DNA from: Microbacterium sp. 8M
Lineage (GTDB): Bacteria > Actinomycetota > Actinomycetes > Actinomycetales > Microbacteriaceae
Reading direction: 5' to 3'
DNA length: 61,265 nucleotides
Assembly: GCF_902506375.1 (NCBI RefSeq)
Contig: NZ_LR733284.1
Span: forward strand, 3,620,260-3,681,524
Each line of letters opens with the position of its first letter. Within the stretch, counting starts at the first letter, position 1. The notes under the pieces were generated by a model. The model worked only from the letters and a program-made list of their open reading frames with translations. It was not told the origin of the DNA and ran no database searches. The position numbers and the translations under genes were made by a program. Positions 8,296 through 16,703 of the stretch are shown here, piece after piece.

Positions 8296-11136
8296 TCAGC
8301 GCACGCGCTGGGCGACCGCGGCCTCGGTGCGCGACGAGACGCCGAGCTTGCGCAGGATCGCGGAGACGTGCACGCTCGCAGTCTTGCCGCTGATGAAGAG
8401 CCGCTCCCCGATCTGCCGGTTGCTGAGCCCCTCCGCGATGAGCTCGAGCACCTGCTGCTCGCGCGCGGTGAGCTCGACGCTCTCCGCCACGTGGGCACGA
8501 GACGACGCCCGGTTCAGTCCGGCCGCCTCGATGAACTCCGCCGTGCGGCGGCGCAGCCGATCGTGCCCCAGGGCCTCCGCGACGGCGGCGGCTTCGGCAG
8601 CCGCGTCGAACGCGGCCGTGCGGTCTCCCGCCGCGACCAGGGCCCTCGCCCGCTCGAGCCGCACGACCACCCGGAACACGGCCGGAACGTCCTCCTCGTC
8701 GGCCGCGGACTCGGCCGCAGCCAGCCGGTCCGCGTCGCCGTCGAGAAGCGCGATGAGCACCGTGCCCCAGTGCGGCTGCTGCAGCTCCGCCGGCAGCATC
8801 GCCCAACCGTCGCGCACCAGCGCGGCCGTCGAAACGGCGAGATCATCGTGACCGTCGGCGCGCAGATCGGCCACCACCCTTCCGCCCTCGAGCAGGATCC
8901 GGCCGAGCATCGCGAGTCGGATCCCTGGGTCCTCGATCACGGCGCGCAGTTCCGCGGCCGCCCGCACCGAGTCGCCCAGACCGAGCGCGATGAGGATCTC
9001 CACGTCATGCAGCGAGTACCAGACCTGCCGCTCGACCGCGGCGACGCCTTCGGCGATCGCCCGCCACTCGCTGAGCATGCGCACGGCCTCATCCATCTCG
9101 CCGCGCCACACCAGCGCCCGGATCCGCGACATCGTCGAGTACATCCGGAAGACCTGGAGCGTGCGCACGGTGAGATCGCGCGCGGAGATCTCCTCGACTC
9201 TGTCGATCTCGCCGAGTTCGAGGAGCGGCTCGACCATGTTGTGCGACAGGATGGCGCCAGAGGAGCGCTCGACGCCGAGGGTGCGCGCGTGCGCGACGCC
9301 GGCCTCCGCCACCTCCACGGCCTCGCGGAAGCGGCCGAGCATGTTCAGGCTGTCCGCGAAGTTCACCCGGTACCGCAGCTGCGCGTCGTGGTCGACCGCG
9401 TGCTCCCAGGAGAGCCGGAAGTCGGCCAGGCCCGCCTCGACCTCGCCGAGATGGATCCGGCTGCAGCCGCGAAGGTTCGCCGCGACCGACATGACATTGT
9501 CGAATCCGATCGACTCCGCCATCCGAAAGGCCTCGTCGGCGGTCGCGACGGCGTCCTCGAGCCGGCCGCTGATGAGATAGCGCCCCGCGAGATATCCGAG
9601 CAGCGAGGCTCGCAGCCTCTCCTGCCCTGGCTCCGTCTCGATGAGCGCGAGCGCCTCGCGGAAGAGATCGATGGATCCACTCCGGCCCAGGTTCTGCAGG
9701 TAGAGCGCCTTGTCCCGCAGGAGCCGGGCGTGCACGGACGGCTCGACCGTCGCCGGGTCGATCTCGGCGAGCGCGAGCGAGACGACGGCGAGAGCGCGCT
9801 CCCCATCGCCGCCGTTGCGCAGGATCGATCCCACCTGGGCGAGCAGTGGGATCCGTTCGATCCCTGCCACCTCGGCGGCGTCCGGCACCTGATCCCACAG
9901 CTCGAGCGCGAGCTCGCCGAACCGCGCGGCGGTGGAGAAGGCGTAGCTGTTCTTGGCCTCGCGCATCGCGGTGACGGCCGCCGCGAGCGCGCGCGGATAG
10001 TCGTGCGAACGGTGCCAGTGGAAGGCGAGCGTCGACGGCGCGCCCCCGGCGTTCTCGAGCGCGTCGGCGTACGCCCAGTGCAGGCGCGCACGCTCGCCGG
10101 GGAGCAGGTCGTCGTGCACGGCCTCGCGCAGCAGCGCGTGCCGGAAACCGTAGCTCTCCCGGTCGGACACCCCGATGATGCCGGCGCCCATCGCCTCGCG
10201 GAGGGCCTCGTCCAGCCGCTCCTCGCCGAAGCCGGCCAAGGTCGCGAGGAGATCGTGCGAGATGGCGCCGTCGGATCCGGAGGCGACCCGCACCACCCGC
10301 TTGGCGTCATCGCTCAGAGCGTCGAACCGGGCGAGCAGCACGTCGCGCAGCGTGTCGGGCATCGGCCCCTGCACGTTGCACAGCAGTTCCTCGACGAAGA
10401 ACGGCACGCCCTCGCTGCGCTCCATGAGCCGGGCGAGTGCGGCGTCGTCGATGGCGCCGCGCAACCCGAGCACGAGATCGCGCACCGCGATCGCGTCGAG
10501 GCGCTCGAGCGTCACCCGGTCGAGGAGACGGGCCCGCTCCGCCTCGGCGAGGAACGCGCGCACCTCGCCGCCGCGGCGCACCTCGTCGATACGGCAGGTG
10601 AGCAGGAAGAGCACCCGGCGCCCGGCGAGCGCCCGCAGCAGGAACGACAGCATCGACAGCGTCGCCGCGTCGGCCCAGTGCAGGTCTTCCACGACCACCA
10701 CCACGGGCCGGACCGCCGCCGCTGCCTCGAGCAGGTTCGCGATCGTCTCGCGCAGCCCCTCGGGGCGGATCGCGGAGCGGTCGACCGGAGAGGTCGCGCG
10801 CTCGGGCAGGAGCAGCTGCAGGGAGTCGCGCGCCGGCCCCGCCGCCTCGTCGGCACGGTCGCCGAGCTCGTCGATCACGGCGCGCAGGATCGCCGGCAGC
10901 GGACCGAACGGCGCGGGCGTGGAGCCGTAGTCGAGGCACCAGCCGGTGAGCACGGTCGCCTCGCCGGCGACGCGGCGACGGAACTCCGCGGTCAGCCGGG
11001 ACTTGCCGATCCCCGCCTCACCGCCGACGAGCACCGACGCGTTCTCGCCGTCGGCGGCGCGGCGCAGGGCCTCGTCGAGGAGGGCGAGTTCGGCATCGCG
11101 CCCGACCATGGCGGGGGACGTGGTGGCGAGGGACAT
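8296..11136 (-). CDS. LAL-type LuxR family transcriptional regulator with AAA ATPase domain
   Basis: A 946-residue signal-integrating regulator. The N-terminal AAA/AAA_16 ATPase begins with MVGRDAELALLDEAL and has Walker A GGEAGIGKS (about residues 40-48) and a Walker B-like VVVVVEDLHWAD. A long middle region of TPR-like helical pairs follows, and the C-terminus is a LuxR HTH: LTAREQQVLELIAEGLSNRQ, then GKTASVHVSAILRKLGV. Such regulators usually activate sugar, sterol or secondary-metabolite genes on binding a ligand in the middle region. The ATG at 11136 follows CACGAT by 6 nt, suggesting a leaderless transcript. The open frame continues upstream to 11919, but that part is Pro-rich and overlaps another gene in a different frame, so I exclude it. 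Confidence 0.9.
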   Translation of the reverse strand: MSLATTSPAMVGRDAELALLDEALRRAADGENASVLVGGEAGIGKSRLTAEFRRRVAGEATVLTGWCLDYGSTPAPFGPLPAILRAVIDELGDRADEAAGPARDSLQLLLPERATSPVDRSAIRPEGLRETIANLLEAAAAVRPVVVVVEDLHWADAATLSMLSFLLRALAGRRVLFLLTCRIDEVRRGGEVRAFLAEAERARLLDRVTLERLDAIAVRDLVLGLRGAIDDAALARLMERSEGVPFFVEELLCNVQGPMPDTLRDVLLARFDALSDDAKRVVRVASGSDGAISHDLLATLAGFGEERLDEALREAMGAGIIGVSDRESYGFRHALLREAVHDDLLPGERARLHWAYADALENAGGAPSTLAFHWHRSHDYPRALAAAVTAMREAKNSYAFSTAARFGELALELWDQVPDAAEVAGIERIPLLAQVGSILRNGGDGERALAVVSLALAEIDPATVEPSVHARLLRDKALYLQNLGRSGSIDLFREALALIETEPGQERLRASLLGYLAGRYLISGRLEDAVATADEAFRMAESIGFDNVMSVAANLRGCSRIHLGEVEAGLADFRLSWEHAVDHDAQLRYRVNFADSLNMLGRFREAVEVAEAGVAHARTLGVERSSGAILSHNMVEPLLELGEIDRVEEISARDLTVRTLQVFRMYSTMSRIRALVWRGEMDEAVRMLSEWRAIAEGVAAVERQVWYSLHDVEILIALGLGDSVRAAAELRAVIEDPGIRLAMLGRILLEGGRVVADLRADGHDDLAVSTAALVRDGWAMLPAELQQPHWGTVLIALLDGDADRLAAAESAADEEDVPAVFRVVVRLERARALVAAGDRTAAFDAAAEAAAVAEALGHDRLRRRTAEFIEAAGLNRASSRAHVAESVELTAREQQVLELIAEGLSNRQIGERLFISGKTASVHVSAILRKLGVSSRTEAAVAQRVR

Positions 11137-11249
11137 GACTTCATCGTGCCACCTGCCACGGACATCCGGCGCGGTCGCGACGACGCCGCCGCCCTGAGCA
11201 GAGAGGACACAGGCGAGGTCCGCCCCCGCGGGCTCCGGGCAGGCTACGG

Positions 11250-11301
11250 AAGAGCCTCCCGGCGCGGGACCCTGGGTCGGACCCGGAGCCGGGAGGCTCT
11301 T
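11250..11301. terminator. 14-bp perfect inverted repeat between the small Ala/Pro-rich gene and the LAL regulator
   Basis: AAGAGCCTCCCGGC (11250-11263) pairs perfectly with GCCGGGAGGCTCTT (11288-11301) around a 24-nt loop that contains a smaller GGACC/GGTCC-type dyad. On the minus strand it lies after the stop at 11490 and before the regulator start at 11136, so termination or attenuation of the upstream gene is the likely use. Confidence 0.5.
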
Positions 11302-11380
11302 CTTCGGTGCGGATGGATCTGCGGGGGACGGTGCGACGCCGCCGGACGCGGGCGGCTCCGGCGGGGTGCTCCCCGAGGCG

Positions 11381-11464
11381 GGCGGTTCCGGCCCGAGCGC
11401 CGGGGCTGACGGCTCGTTCCCCGGTGCCGGCGGTTCGCGCCTGAGCGCCGGGGCAGACGGCTCG
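11381..11464. repeat. Two 36-bp direct repeats, 48-bp period
   Basis: Copies at 11381-11416 and 11429-11464 begin GGCGGTTC and end GACGGCTCG, with a few differences between them. On the minus strand in the frame of the LAL regulator they would read as Pro/Ala-rich EPSAPAL and EPPAP blocks. The stretch 11137-11489 (353 bp) holds this repeat and the 14-bp hairpin, but no gene I can support. Confidence 0.6.
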
Positions 11465-11489
11465 GCGGACGCGCCGCCGGCTGCGCCCG

Positions 11490-11891
11490 TCACGCCGCGT
11501 GCGAGGCGCAGCCGACCAGCTCGCGGTCGCGCACCTCGTCCGCCGCGCGATCCGTGGCGACGCTCGCCGACGCGGGCTCCGCCAGCGGCGCCGCCGATGC
11601 GACGGCCGGTGCCGCGGGGCGCTCGACCGGTGCCGCGGGCGCGGCGTCCTGGGCAGGCTCGGCGGGGCGGGCAGCAGCAGCGGGCACCGCGGGGGCGTCC
11701 GACGCCGTGCGCGCGGTGGTCGAGGTGCCGGCGCTCGCCTGCAGGCGGCGCAGCGCGCGGCGCAGGATCCCGTCGCGGCGCACGATCTGATCGGCGTGCT
11801 CGGCCATCATCCGCGCGCGCTCCGCGCGGACCGCCGCCTGCTCGATCTCGAGGGTCGTGATGCGGTAGCTCATCGAGGGGTGCATGGTCAT
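11490..11891 (-). CDS. Small Ala/Pro-rich protein of unknown function
   Basis: A 133-residue protein I do not recognise. Residues 1-50 look folded and helical with basic character (MTMHPSMSYR, then EIEQAAVRAERARMMAEHAD and RRALRRLQ). Residues 50-130 are almost entirely Ala, Pro, Val and Glu, a low-complexity tail. There is no signal peptide or membrane segment. The start at 11891 is chosen because AAGGAG stands 6-7 nt upstream; two further in-frame starts upstream lack such a site. It precedes the LAL regulator on the same strand with a 353-bp gap containing a hairpin, so it is probably a separate unit. Confidence 0.6.
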   Translation of the reverse strand: MTMHPSMSYRITTLEIEQAAVRAERARMMAEHADQIVRRDGILRRALRRLQASAGTSTTARTASDAPAVPAAAARPAEPAQDAAPAAPVERPAAPAVASAAPLAEPASASVATDRAADEVRDRELVGCASHAA

Positions 11892-11975
11892 GATCTCTCC
11901 TTCTCCGGTACTCAAACACTCGTCGCTAAGGCACCCCGCCCCCATCGGGCAGATGCCCTATCTTCCGCAGCCCGC

Positions 11976-12060
11976 GCCTCAGATCCCGCACCCGACCCCA
12001 CCTCAGATCCGCACCGTTCCCGCCTCAGATCGGGACGGATCCCGCCTCAGCCGCGGATCC
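11976..12060. repeat. Short degenerate CCTCAGATC direct repeats
   Basis: CCTCAGATC recurs three times between the small Ala/Pro-rich gene and the FUSC gene, followed by a degenerate fourth CCTCAG copy. Spacing is irregular (about 20-25 bp). It resembles a decayed tandem repeat; no binding protein can be named. Confidence 0.45.
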
Positions 12061-12107
12061 GGCCACCGCACCAGACCGACGCCCCAGCGCCGCACAGGGT
12101 GCCGGAC

Positions 12108-12113
12108 TACCGT
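12108..12113 (+). promoter_or_regulatory. -10 element TACCGT, leaderless start of the FUSC gene
   Basis: TACCGT is followed by 6 nt and the ATG at 12120. No ribosome-binding sequence precedes the start. Confidence 0.5.
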
Positions 12114-12119
12114 GGAAGC

Positions 12120-13157
12120 ATGCGTCCGCTCGCCGCCCTCCGCGCCAGCCGGCGCGCGCCCCTGGTCCAGGTGGCGAAGTCGGCGGCGGCCACGATCGCG
12201 GCCTGGCTCATCGCCGGCTGGCTCGTGCCGGGGCACCTGCCCGTGTTCGCCGCGATCGCGGCGCTGCTCGTGGTGCAGCCCAGCGTCAACCAGTCCTTCG
12301 CCAAGGCCCTGGAGCGCAGCATCGGCGTCATCGCCGGCGTCGTGATCGCGGTGCTGCTGAGCCTCGCGCTCGGCGGACTCAGCTGGGTCGTACTGCTCGC
12401 CGTCGTGGTCGCGATGGTCGTGGCGTGGTCGTTCAAGGCCACCCCGGGCACCGCGAACCAGGTCGCCATCTCCGCGATGCTCGTGCTGGCGCTGGGCTCC
12501 GCGAGCCCGGACTACGCCGTCGACCGGATCCTGGAGACGCTCATCGGCGCGGCGATCGGCTTCGTGGTGAACGTGCTCGTGGTGCCGCCGGTGCTCGTCG
12601 AGCCGGCCCGGCGCGACCTGGCGCTGCTCGGCGGAGAGCTGGCGGCGACTCTCGACCGGCTCGGTGACGCGGTGCTCGGCGAGCAGCGCCCCGAGCGCCG
12701 GCAGGAGCTCATGCTCGAGGCGCGCCTGCTGCGCCCCATGCGGGACTCCGCCGACGCCGCGCTCAGCGCCGCGGAGGAGTCGCTCACACTGAACCCTCGA
12801 GGATCCCGCCACCGCGCGGAGCTCGCCGCGATGCGCGCGCTGCTGGAGCGCCTCAGCCCGATCGTGACCCAGGTGATCGGGATGACCCGGGCCTACGTCG
12901 ACCAGTACGACGAGACGCTGCCCGCGGAGCCGGCCGTCCCGGCGATCGCCGACCAGCTGCACCGCGCGGGACACGACGTGCGGCTCGCGGTCCAGCTCGC
13001 CGAGGTCGACCCCGAGCCCGAGGCGCTCACGTCGGCGATCCCCGCGCTCACCTCGCCGCTCGACATCCGGCCGCCCTCCTCGCGGAACTGGGTGCTGATC
13101 GGATCCCTCACGGAGGACCTGCGCCGGATCCGGGCGGGCCTGCGCGACGAGTCCTGA
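12120..13157 (+). CDS. FUSC family (aromatic acid exporter-like) membrane protein
   Basis: A 345-residue inner-membrane protein. Residues 20-160 contain about six closely packed hydrophobic segments (for example AAATIAAWLIAGWLV and VFAAIAALLVVQPSVNQSF), then the GAAIGFVVNVLVVPP segment; residues 160-345 form a soluble helical domain. The VQPSVNQSF motif and this half-membrane, half-soluble plan match the FUSC/ArAE_2 family, whose studied members export aromatic acids. The substrate here is unknown. The start sits 6 nt after TACCGT with no ribosome site, suggesting a leaderless mRNA. It is convergent with the GH35 gene, with 30 bp between stops. Confidence 0.85.
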   Translation: MRPLAALRASRRAPLVQVAKSAAATIAAWLIAGWLVPGHLPVFAAIAALLVVQPSVNQSFAKALERSIGVIAGVVIAVLLSLALGGLSWVVLLAVVVAMVVAWSFKATPGTANQVAISAMLVLALGSASPDYAVDRILETLIGAAIGFVVNVLVVPPVLVEPARRDLALLGGELAATLDRLGDAVLGEQRPERRQELMLEARLLRPMRDSADAALSAAEESLTLNPRGSRHRAELAAMRALLERLSPIVTQVIGMTRAYVDQYDETLPAEPAVPAIADQLHRAGHDVRLAVQLAEVDPEPEALTSAIPALTSPLDIRPPSSRNWVLIGSLTEDLRRIRAGLRDES

Positions 13158-13187
13158 GCTGAGAGCCCCGCACTGGGGTGGATCCGG

Positions 13188-14951
13188 TCAGGATCCGATG
13201 AACTCCTCCACGGGGCCGAAGTCGGGCTCCTCGCGGACCTCGACCGCGGATCCGGCCGCGTCGGTGTCGAGCACGCGGATCTCGTTGCGTCCGGCGCGCC
13301 ACAGCGGCGCCGGGGCGTACAGGGTCACCTGCGGGCCGACCGCACGGTTCCGGCCCAGCAGGAAGCCGTTCAGCCACACCAGCCCGTTGCCGCCGCCGGG
13401 GAAGGCGAGCCACGCGTCGGCCGGGTCGGCGACGTCGAGCACAGCCACGGCGAGGCCGTCCGCCGGCGCACCCGCCGCGCCCGGCTCGATCCCCGGGTCG
13501 GCCGGGGCAGCCTGCGGAAGGACGCGGTGGGTCCACCCGTGCGCGAAGCGGCGGCCGATCCGCACCCCGGCGAGGATGCCCTTGCGCTCCCCCGTGTGCG
13601 GGCCGTAGTTCGGCCGGCCCTGGCTCTCCACGACGAGCGTGAGCACACCGGATCCACCCGCGCCGGGCAGCTTCAGCGACCGCACGCCGTCGCGCTCCAG
13701 CACGCCCAGCCGCTCGCCGTCGAGGAAGACGACGGCCCGGTCGTGCAGCACGTCGACGGTGAGCTCTGCGCCCGCGACGTACGAGATCTCCGCCTCGTAT
13801 GCGACCAGCCCGTCCTCGGCGCCGAGGTCCTCGAACGGCAACGGCATCGGCGCGGCAGCCCCGGCGGGCACCGCGCGCACCACGTCGAGCAGCGACGCCA
13901 CCGGCACCAGAGGCGCCGAGGCCGCGCGCTGCCGGCGGGGTGCGTCCGGGATCGGCGGCAGGTCGCCGTCGTGGAACGGCGCGAACGCCGCCCGCAGCGC
14001 GTGGAACTTGTCGTTCAGAGTGCCGTCCTCGCCGATGGGCGCGTCGGAGTCGTAGGAGGTGACGGTCGGCTGCAGCGCGCCGTCGTGGTTCGCGCCCGCC
14101 CAGAGCCCGAAGTTCGTGCCGCCGTGCGCCATGTACAGGCTCACGGATCCGCCTGCTGCGAGCAGCTCGTCCACGGTGCCGATCATGCTCGCGGCCGAGC
14201 GCACGTGGTGGTGCTCGCCCCAGTGGTCGAACCAGCCGCCCCAGAGCTCCGCGCACAGCAGCGGCTCGCCGCGCTTGCGCAGCTTTTCCGCGAGCGCGAC
14301 GCCCGTCCCGAAGGTGAACGAGCCCATCGCGCCGTCGACGCTGCCGTTGCGCACCATGTCGGCCGTGGTGCCGTCGGCCGTGGTGAGCAGCTCGACCATG
14401 CCGCGGGCACGGAGCCCGTCGCGCAGGTGCTCGAGGTAGACGCGGTCGCTCCCGAAGGATCCGTACTCGTTCTCGATCTGGATCGCCGTGATCGGTCCGC
14501 CGTGCGCGGCCTGCAGGGCGGCGAGCCGGGGGATCAGCGCGTCGTACCAGGCATCGACGGCGGCGAGGAACACCGGGTCGCTCGTGCGCAGCGCGCGAGT
14601 GCGTCCGCTGAGCCAGAACGGGATCCCGCCGTTCGACCACTCCGCGCAGATGTAGGGGCTGGGGCGCACGAACACGTCCAGCCCGACCTCGCCCGCGAGC
14701 CGGATGAACCGCTCGGCGTCGCGCCAGCCGGTGAAGTCGATCTCGCCCTCGGCCCGCTCGTGGAAGTTCCATGGGATGTAGGTGTCGACCGTGTTCGCGC
14801 CCATGGCGGCGAGGCGGCGCAGCCTGTCCTCCCACTGATCCGGATGGATCCGGAAGTAGTGCACCGCGCCCGACAGCATCCGGAAGGGCGTGCCGTGCCG
14901 GAACAGCGCACCGTCGGCGTAGGTGAGCGCGGGCGCTGCGGTGTCGGTCAT
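13188..14951 (-). CDS. Beta-galactosidase, glycoside hydrolase family 35
   Basis: A 587-residue retaining glycosidase. The catalytic TIM barrel occupies about residues 10-330, with the acid/base Glu162 in IQIENEYGS and the nucleophile Glu235 in LLCAELWGGWFDHWG; the LSGAVHYFRI and IPWNFHE stretches near the N-terminus are typical of GH35. Residues 380-587 form the beta-sandwich domains, ending in the PGGGNGLVWLNGFLLGRN segment seen in family members. No signal peptide is visible, so it probably acts in the cytoplasm on imported galactosides. AGGAG precedes the ATG. No sugar transporter or dedicated regulator lies beside it. Beta-galactosidase is the usual activity; exo-beta-glucosaminidase-like specificity is an alternative within GH35. 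Confidence 0.93.
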   Translation of the reverse strand: MTDTAAPALTYADGALFRHGTPFRMLSGAVHYFRIHPDQWEDRLRRLAAMGANTVDTYIPWNFHERAEGEIDFTGWRDAERFIRLAGEVGLDVFVRPSPYICAEWSNGGIPFWLSGRTRALRTSDPVFLAAVDAWYDALIPRLAALQAAHGGPITAIQIENEYGSFGSDRVYLEHLRDGLRARGMVELLTTADGTTADMVRNGSVDGAMGSFTFGTGVALAEKLRKRGEPLLCAELWGGWFDHWGEHHHVRSAASMIGTVDELLAAGGSVSLYMAHGGTNFGLWAGANHDGALQPTVTSYDSDAPIGEDGTLNDKFHALRAAFAPFHDGDLPPIPDAPRRQRAASAPLVPVASLLDVVRAVPAGAAAPMPLPFEDLGAEDGLVAYEAEISYVAGAELTVDVLHDRAVVFLDGERLGVLERDGVRSLKLPGAGGSGVLTLVVESQGRPNYGPHTGERKGILAGVRIGRRFAHGWTHRVLPQAAPADPGIEPGAAGAPADGLAVAVLDVADPADAWLAFPGGGNGLVWLNGFLLGRNRAVGPQVTLYAPAPLWRAGRNEIRVLDTDAAGSAVEVREEPDFGPVEEFIGS

Positions 14952-15024
14952 GACTCTCCTGGGGTCGGCGCAATGTTTGCGTCACCATTCTCTCCCATCC
15001 GCCGGTCCGTCCGCACCTGCGCCG

Positions 15025-15030
15025 TAGGCT
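15025..15030 (+). promoter_or_regulatory. -10 element TAGGCT, leaderless start of the AlkD-like gene
   Basis: TAGGCT, 6 nt, then ATG at 15037. No ribosome site lies between them. Confidence 0.5.
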
Positions 15031-15036
15031 GACGGC

Positions 15037-15699
15037 ATGTCCATCACGCTTGCCGAGGCCCTCGCCGAGCTCGCCGCCCTGGAGGATCCGAAGGCCCGGG
15101 CCATCAACGAGCGGCACGGCGATGCGCACGGTGTGAACCTCACGAAGATGCGCGGTCTCGCGAAGCGGATCGGAACGGATCCGGATCTCGCCCGCGAGCT
15201 CTGGGCGTCGGGCGACGTCGCCGGGCAGCTGCTCGGGATCCTGGTCGCGAAACCGCGCGAACTCGGCGCCGACGACCTCGACCGGATGGTGCGGGAGACC
15301 CGGAGCTCCAAGGCGCACGACTGGCTCGTCGCCTACCTCGTGAAGAAGTCGCCGCACGCGGAGGAGCTGCGCACGCGCTGGATCGACGATCCGGATCCGG
15401 ACGCCAGGGCTGCCGCGTGGTCGCTCACCTCCGCGCGGGTGGCGAAGCGCCCCGAGGGGCTCGACCTCGACGGGCTGCTGGAGCGCATCGAGCGGGAGCT
15501 CGCCCACGCGCCGTCCCGCGAGCAGTGGGCGATGAACGAGACGCTGGCGTACATCGGGATCCACCATCCCGCCCTCCGCGACCGGGCGATCGAGATCGGC
15601 GAGCGACTGCAGGTGCTCGCCGACTACCCGGTGCCGCCGAACTGCACCTCTCCGTTCGCTCCGCTGTGGATCGCGGAGATGGTCCGCCGCCAGGGCTGA
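15037..15699 (+). CDS. DNA alkylation repair protein (AlkD-like, HEAT-like repeats)
   Basis: A 220-residue all-helical protein of the AlkD/DNA alkylation repair family, which binds alkylated DNA through HEAT-like repeats. The family opening is visible at residues 20-45 (RAINERHGD and NLTKMRGLAKRIG), followed by helical pairs such as ELWASGDVAGQLLGILVA, DLDRMV and LVAYLVKKSP. Members lacking the AlkD catalytic aspartate arrangement are known, so glycosylase activity cannot be claimed from this reading. It is a single gene, 89 bp ahead of the purine nucleoside phosphorylase gene, which has its own promoter. Confidence 0.8.
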   Translation: MSITLAEALAELAALEDPKARAINERHGDAHGVNLTKMRGLAKRIGTDPDLARELWASGDVAGQLLGILVAKPRELGADDLDRMVRETRSSKAHDWLVAYLVKKSPHAEELRTRWIDDPDPDARAAAWSLTSARVAKRPEGLDLDGLLERIERELAHAPSREQWAMNETLAYIGIHHPALRDRAIEIGERLQVLADYPVPPNCTSPFAPLWIAEMVRRQG

Positions 15700-15776
15700 G
15701 CGGATCCCGGGGCTCACCGGAAACACCGCATCCTGCGCATCCGCGCAGCAGCCGTCGTGCCTTCGGGCGCCGTGGA

Positions 15777-15782
15777 TAGCCT
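15777..15782 (+). promoter_or_regulatory. -10 element TAGCCT, leaderless start of deoD
   Basis: TAGCCT, 6 nt, then ATG at 15789. Confidence 0.5.
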
Positions 15783-15788
15783 GGTCCG

Positions 15789-16502
15789 ATGAGCACGCAC
15801 ATCGCCGCCGCGTCCGGTCAGATCGCCCCCATCGTCCTGTTCCCCGGAGACCCGCTGCGGGCCAAGTGGATCGCCGAGAACTTCCTCGAGGGCGCCGAGC
15901 TCTACTCCGAGGTGCGCGGGATGCTCGGCTTCACCGGCTCGTGGCAGGGTCACCGCGTATCGGTGCAGGGATCCGGAATGGGCCAGCCGTCGATGTCGAT
16001 CTACGCGAACGAGCTGTTCCGCGAGTACGACGTGCAGACGCTCGTGCGCGTGGGCTCCTGCGGAGCGCTGACGGAGAAGGTCGGCATGCGCGACATCATC
16101 ATCGCGAACGGCGCGTGCACCGACTCCGGGATCAACCGGATCCGCTTCCACGGCCAGGACTACGCTCCCGTCGCCGATTTCGGCCTGCTGCGCCGCGCCG
16201 TGGAAGCGACCGAGCGGATGCACCTCGAGCACGCCGTGCACGTGGGCCTGCTGTTCTCCGGCGACCAGTTCTACAACACCCGCCCCGAGCTCACGGAGCC
16301 GCTCGTGCAGCACGGCGCGCTCGCGGTGGAGATGGAGACGAGCGCGCTCTACACGCTCGCGGCGTTCTACGGCCGTCGCGCCCTGAGCATCTGCACGGTC
16401 TCGGACCACCTCGTCACGCACGAGGAGACCACGGCCCTGGAGCGCGAGCAGAGCTTCGGCGACATGATCCGGATCGCCCTGGAGGCCGCGACGGCCGTCT
16501 GA
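15789..16502 (+). CDS. deoD: Purine-nucleoside phosphorylase, DeoD type
   Basis: A 237-residue hexameric-type phosphorylase that cleaves purine (deoxy)nucleosides with phosphate to base and (deoxy)ribose-1-phosphate in the purine salvage pathway. Key signatures are [17 protein letters not shown] at the N-terminus, [25 protein letters not shown], the nucleoside-binding [12 protein letters not shown] and the catalytic Asp in TVSDHL. The length equals the E. coli enzyme. The start lies 6 nt after TAGCCT, so the message is probably leaderless. No other salvage gene is adjacent. Confidence 0.95.
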   Translation: MSTHIAAASGQIAPIVLFPGDPLRAKWIAENFLEGAELYSEVRGMLGFTGSWQGHRVSVQGSGMGQPSMSIYANELFREYDVQTLVRVGSCGALTEKVGMRDIIIANGACTDSGINRIRFHGQDYAPVADFGLLRRAVEATERMHLEHAVHVGLLFSGDQFYNTRPELTEPLVQHGALAVEMETSALYTLAAFYGRRALSICTVSDHLVTHEETTALEREQSFGDMIRIALEAATAV

Positions 16503-16544
16503 GGCCCACGGGGAGGCCGCGGGCCCGCCTGGCAGCGACTCTCA

Positions 16545-16612
16545 CCGCGAGACGGCAACAGTACGACGAGACCGCAACAGCCTGTTGCAGTCTCGTCCCC
16601 GGGTTGCAGTCT
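16545..16612. repeat. Nested inverted repeats of GAGAC-GCAACAG type
   Basis: GACGAGACCGCAACAG (16565-16580) and CTGTTGCAGTCTCGTC (16582-16597) are complementary except for one base, separated by one nucleotide. A second pair, GAGACGGCAACAG just upstream and GGTTGCAGTCTCACGG just downstream, encloses it. The element lies in the 201-bp gap between the deoD and helicase genes and could be a terminator or an interspersed palindrome. Confidence 0.65.
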
Positions 16613-16703
16613 CACGGTGCGACGCGGCGGACCCGGAGCGAGGGCAGCCAGACTTCCGGCCCGCGAGTGCGGCTCACCCAGCGGGTGGGATGATCGAGGG
16701 ATC

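Noticed and set aside
8368..11409. 1013-codon plus-strand frame opposite the LAL regulator
   Set aside because: No motif, charged low-complexity sequence, and full overlap with a convincing regulator gene.
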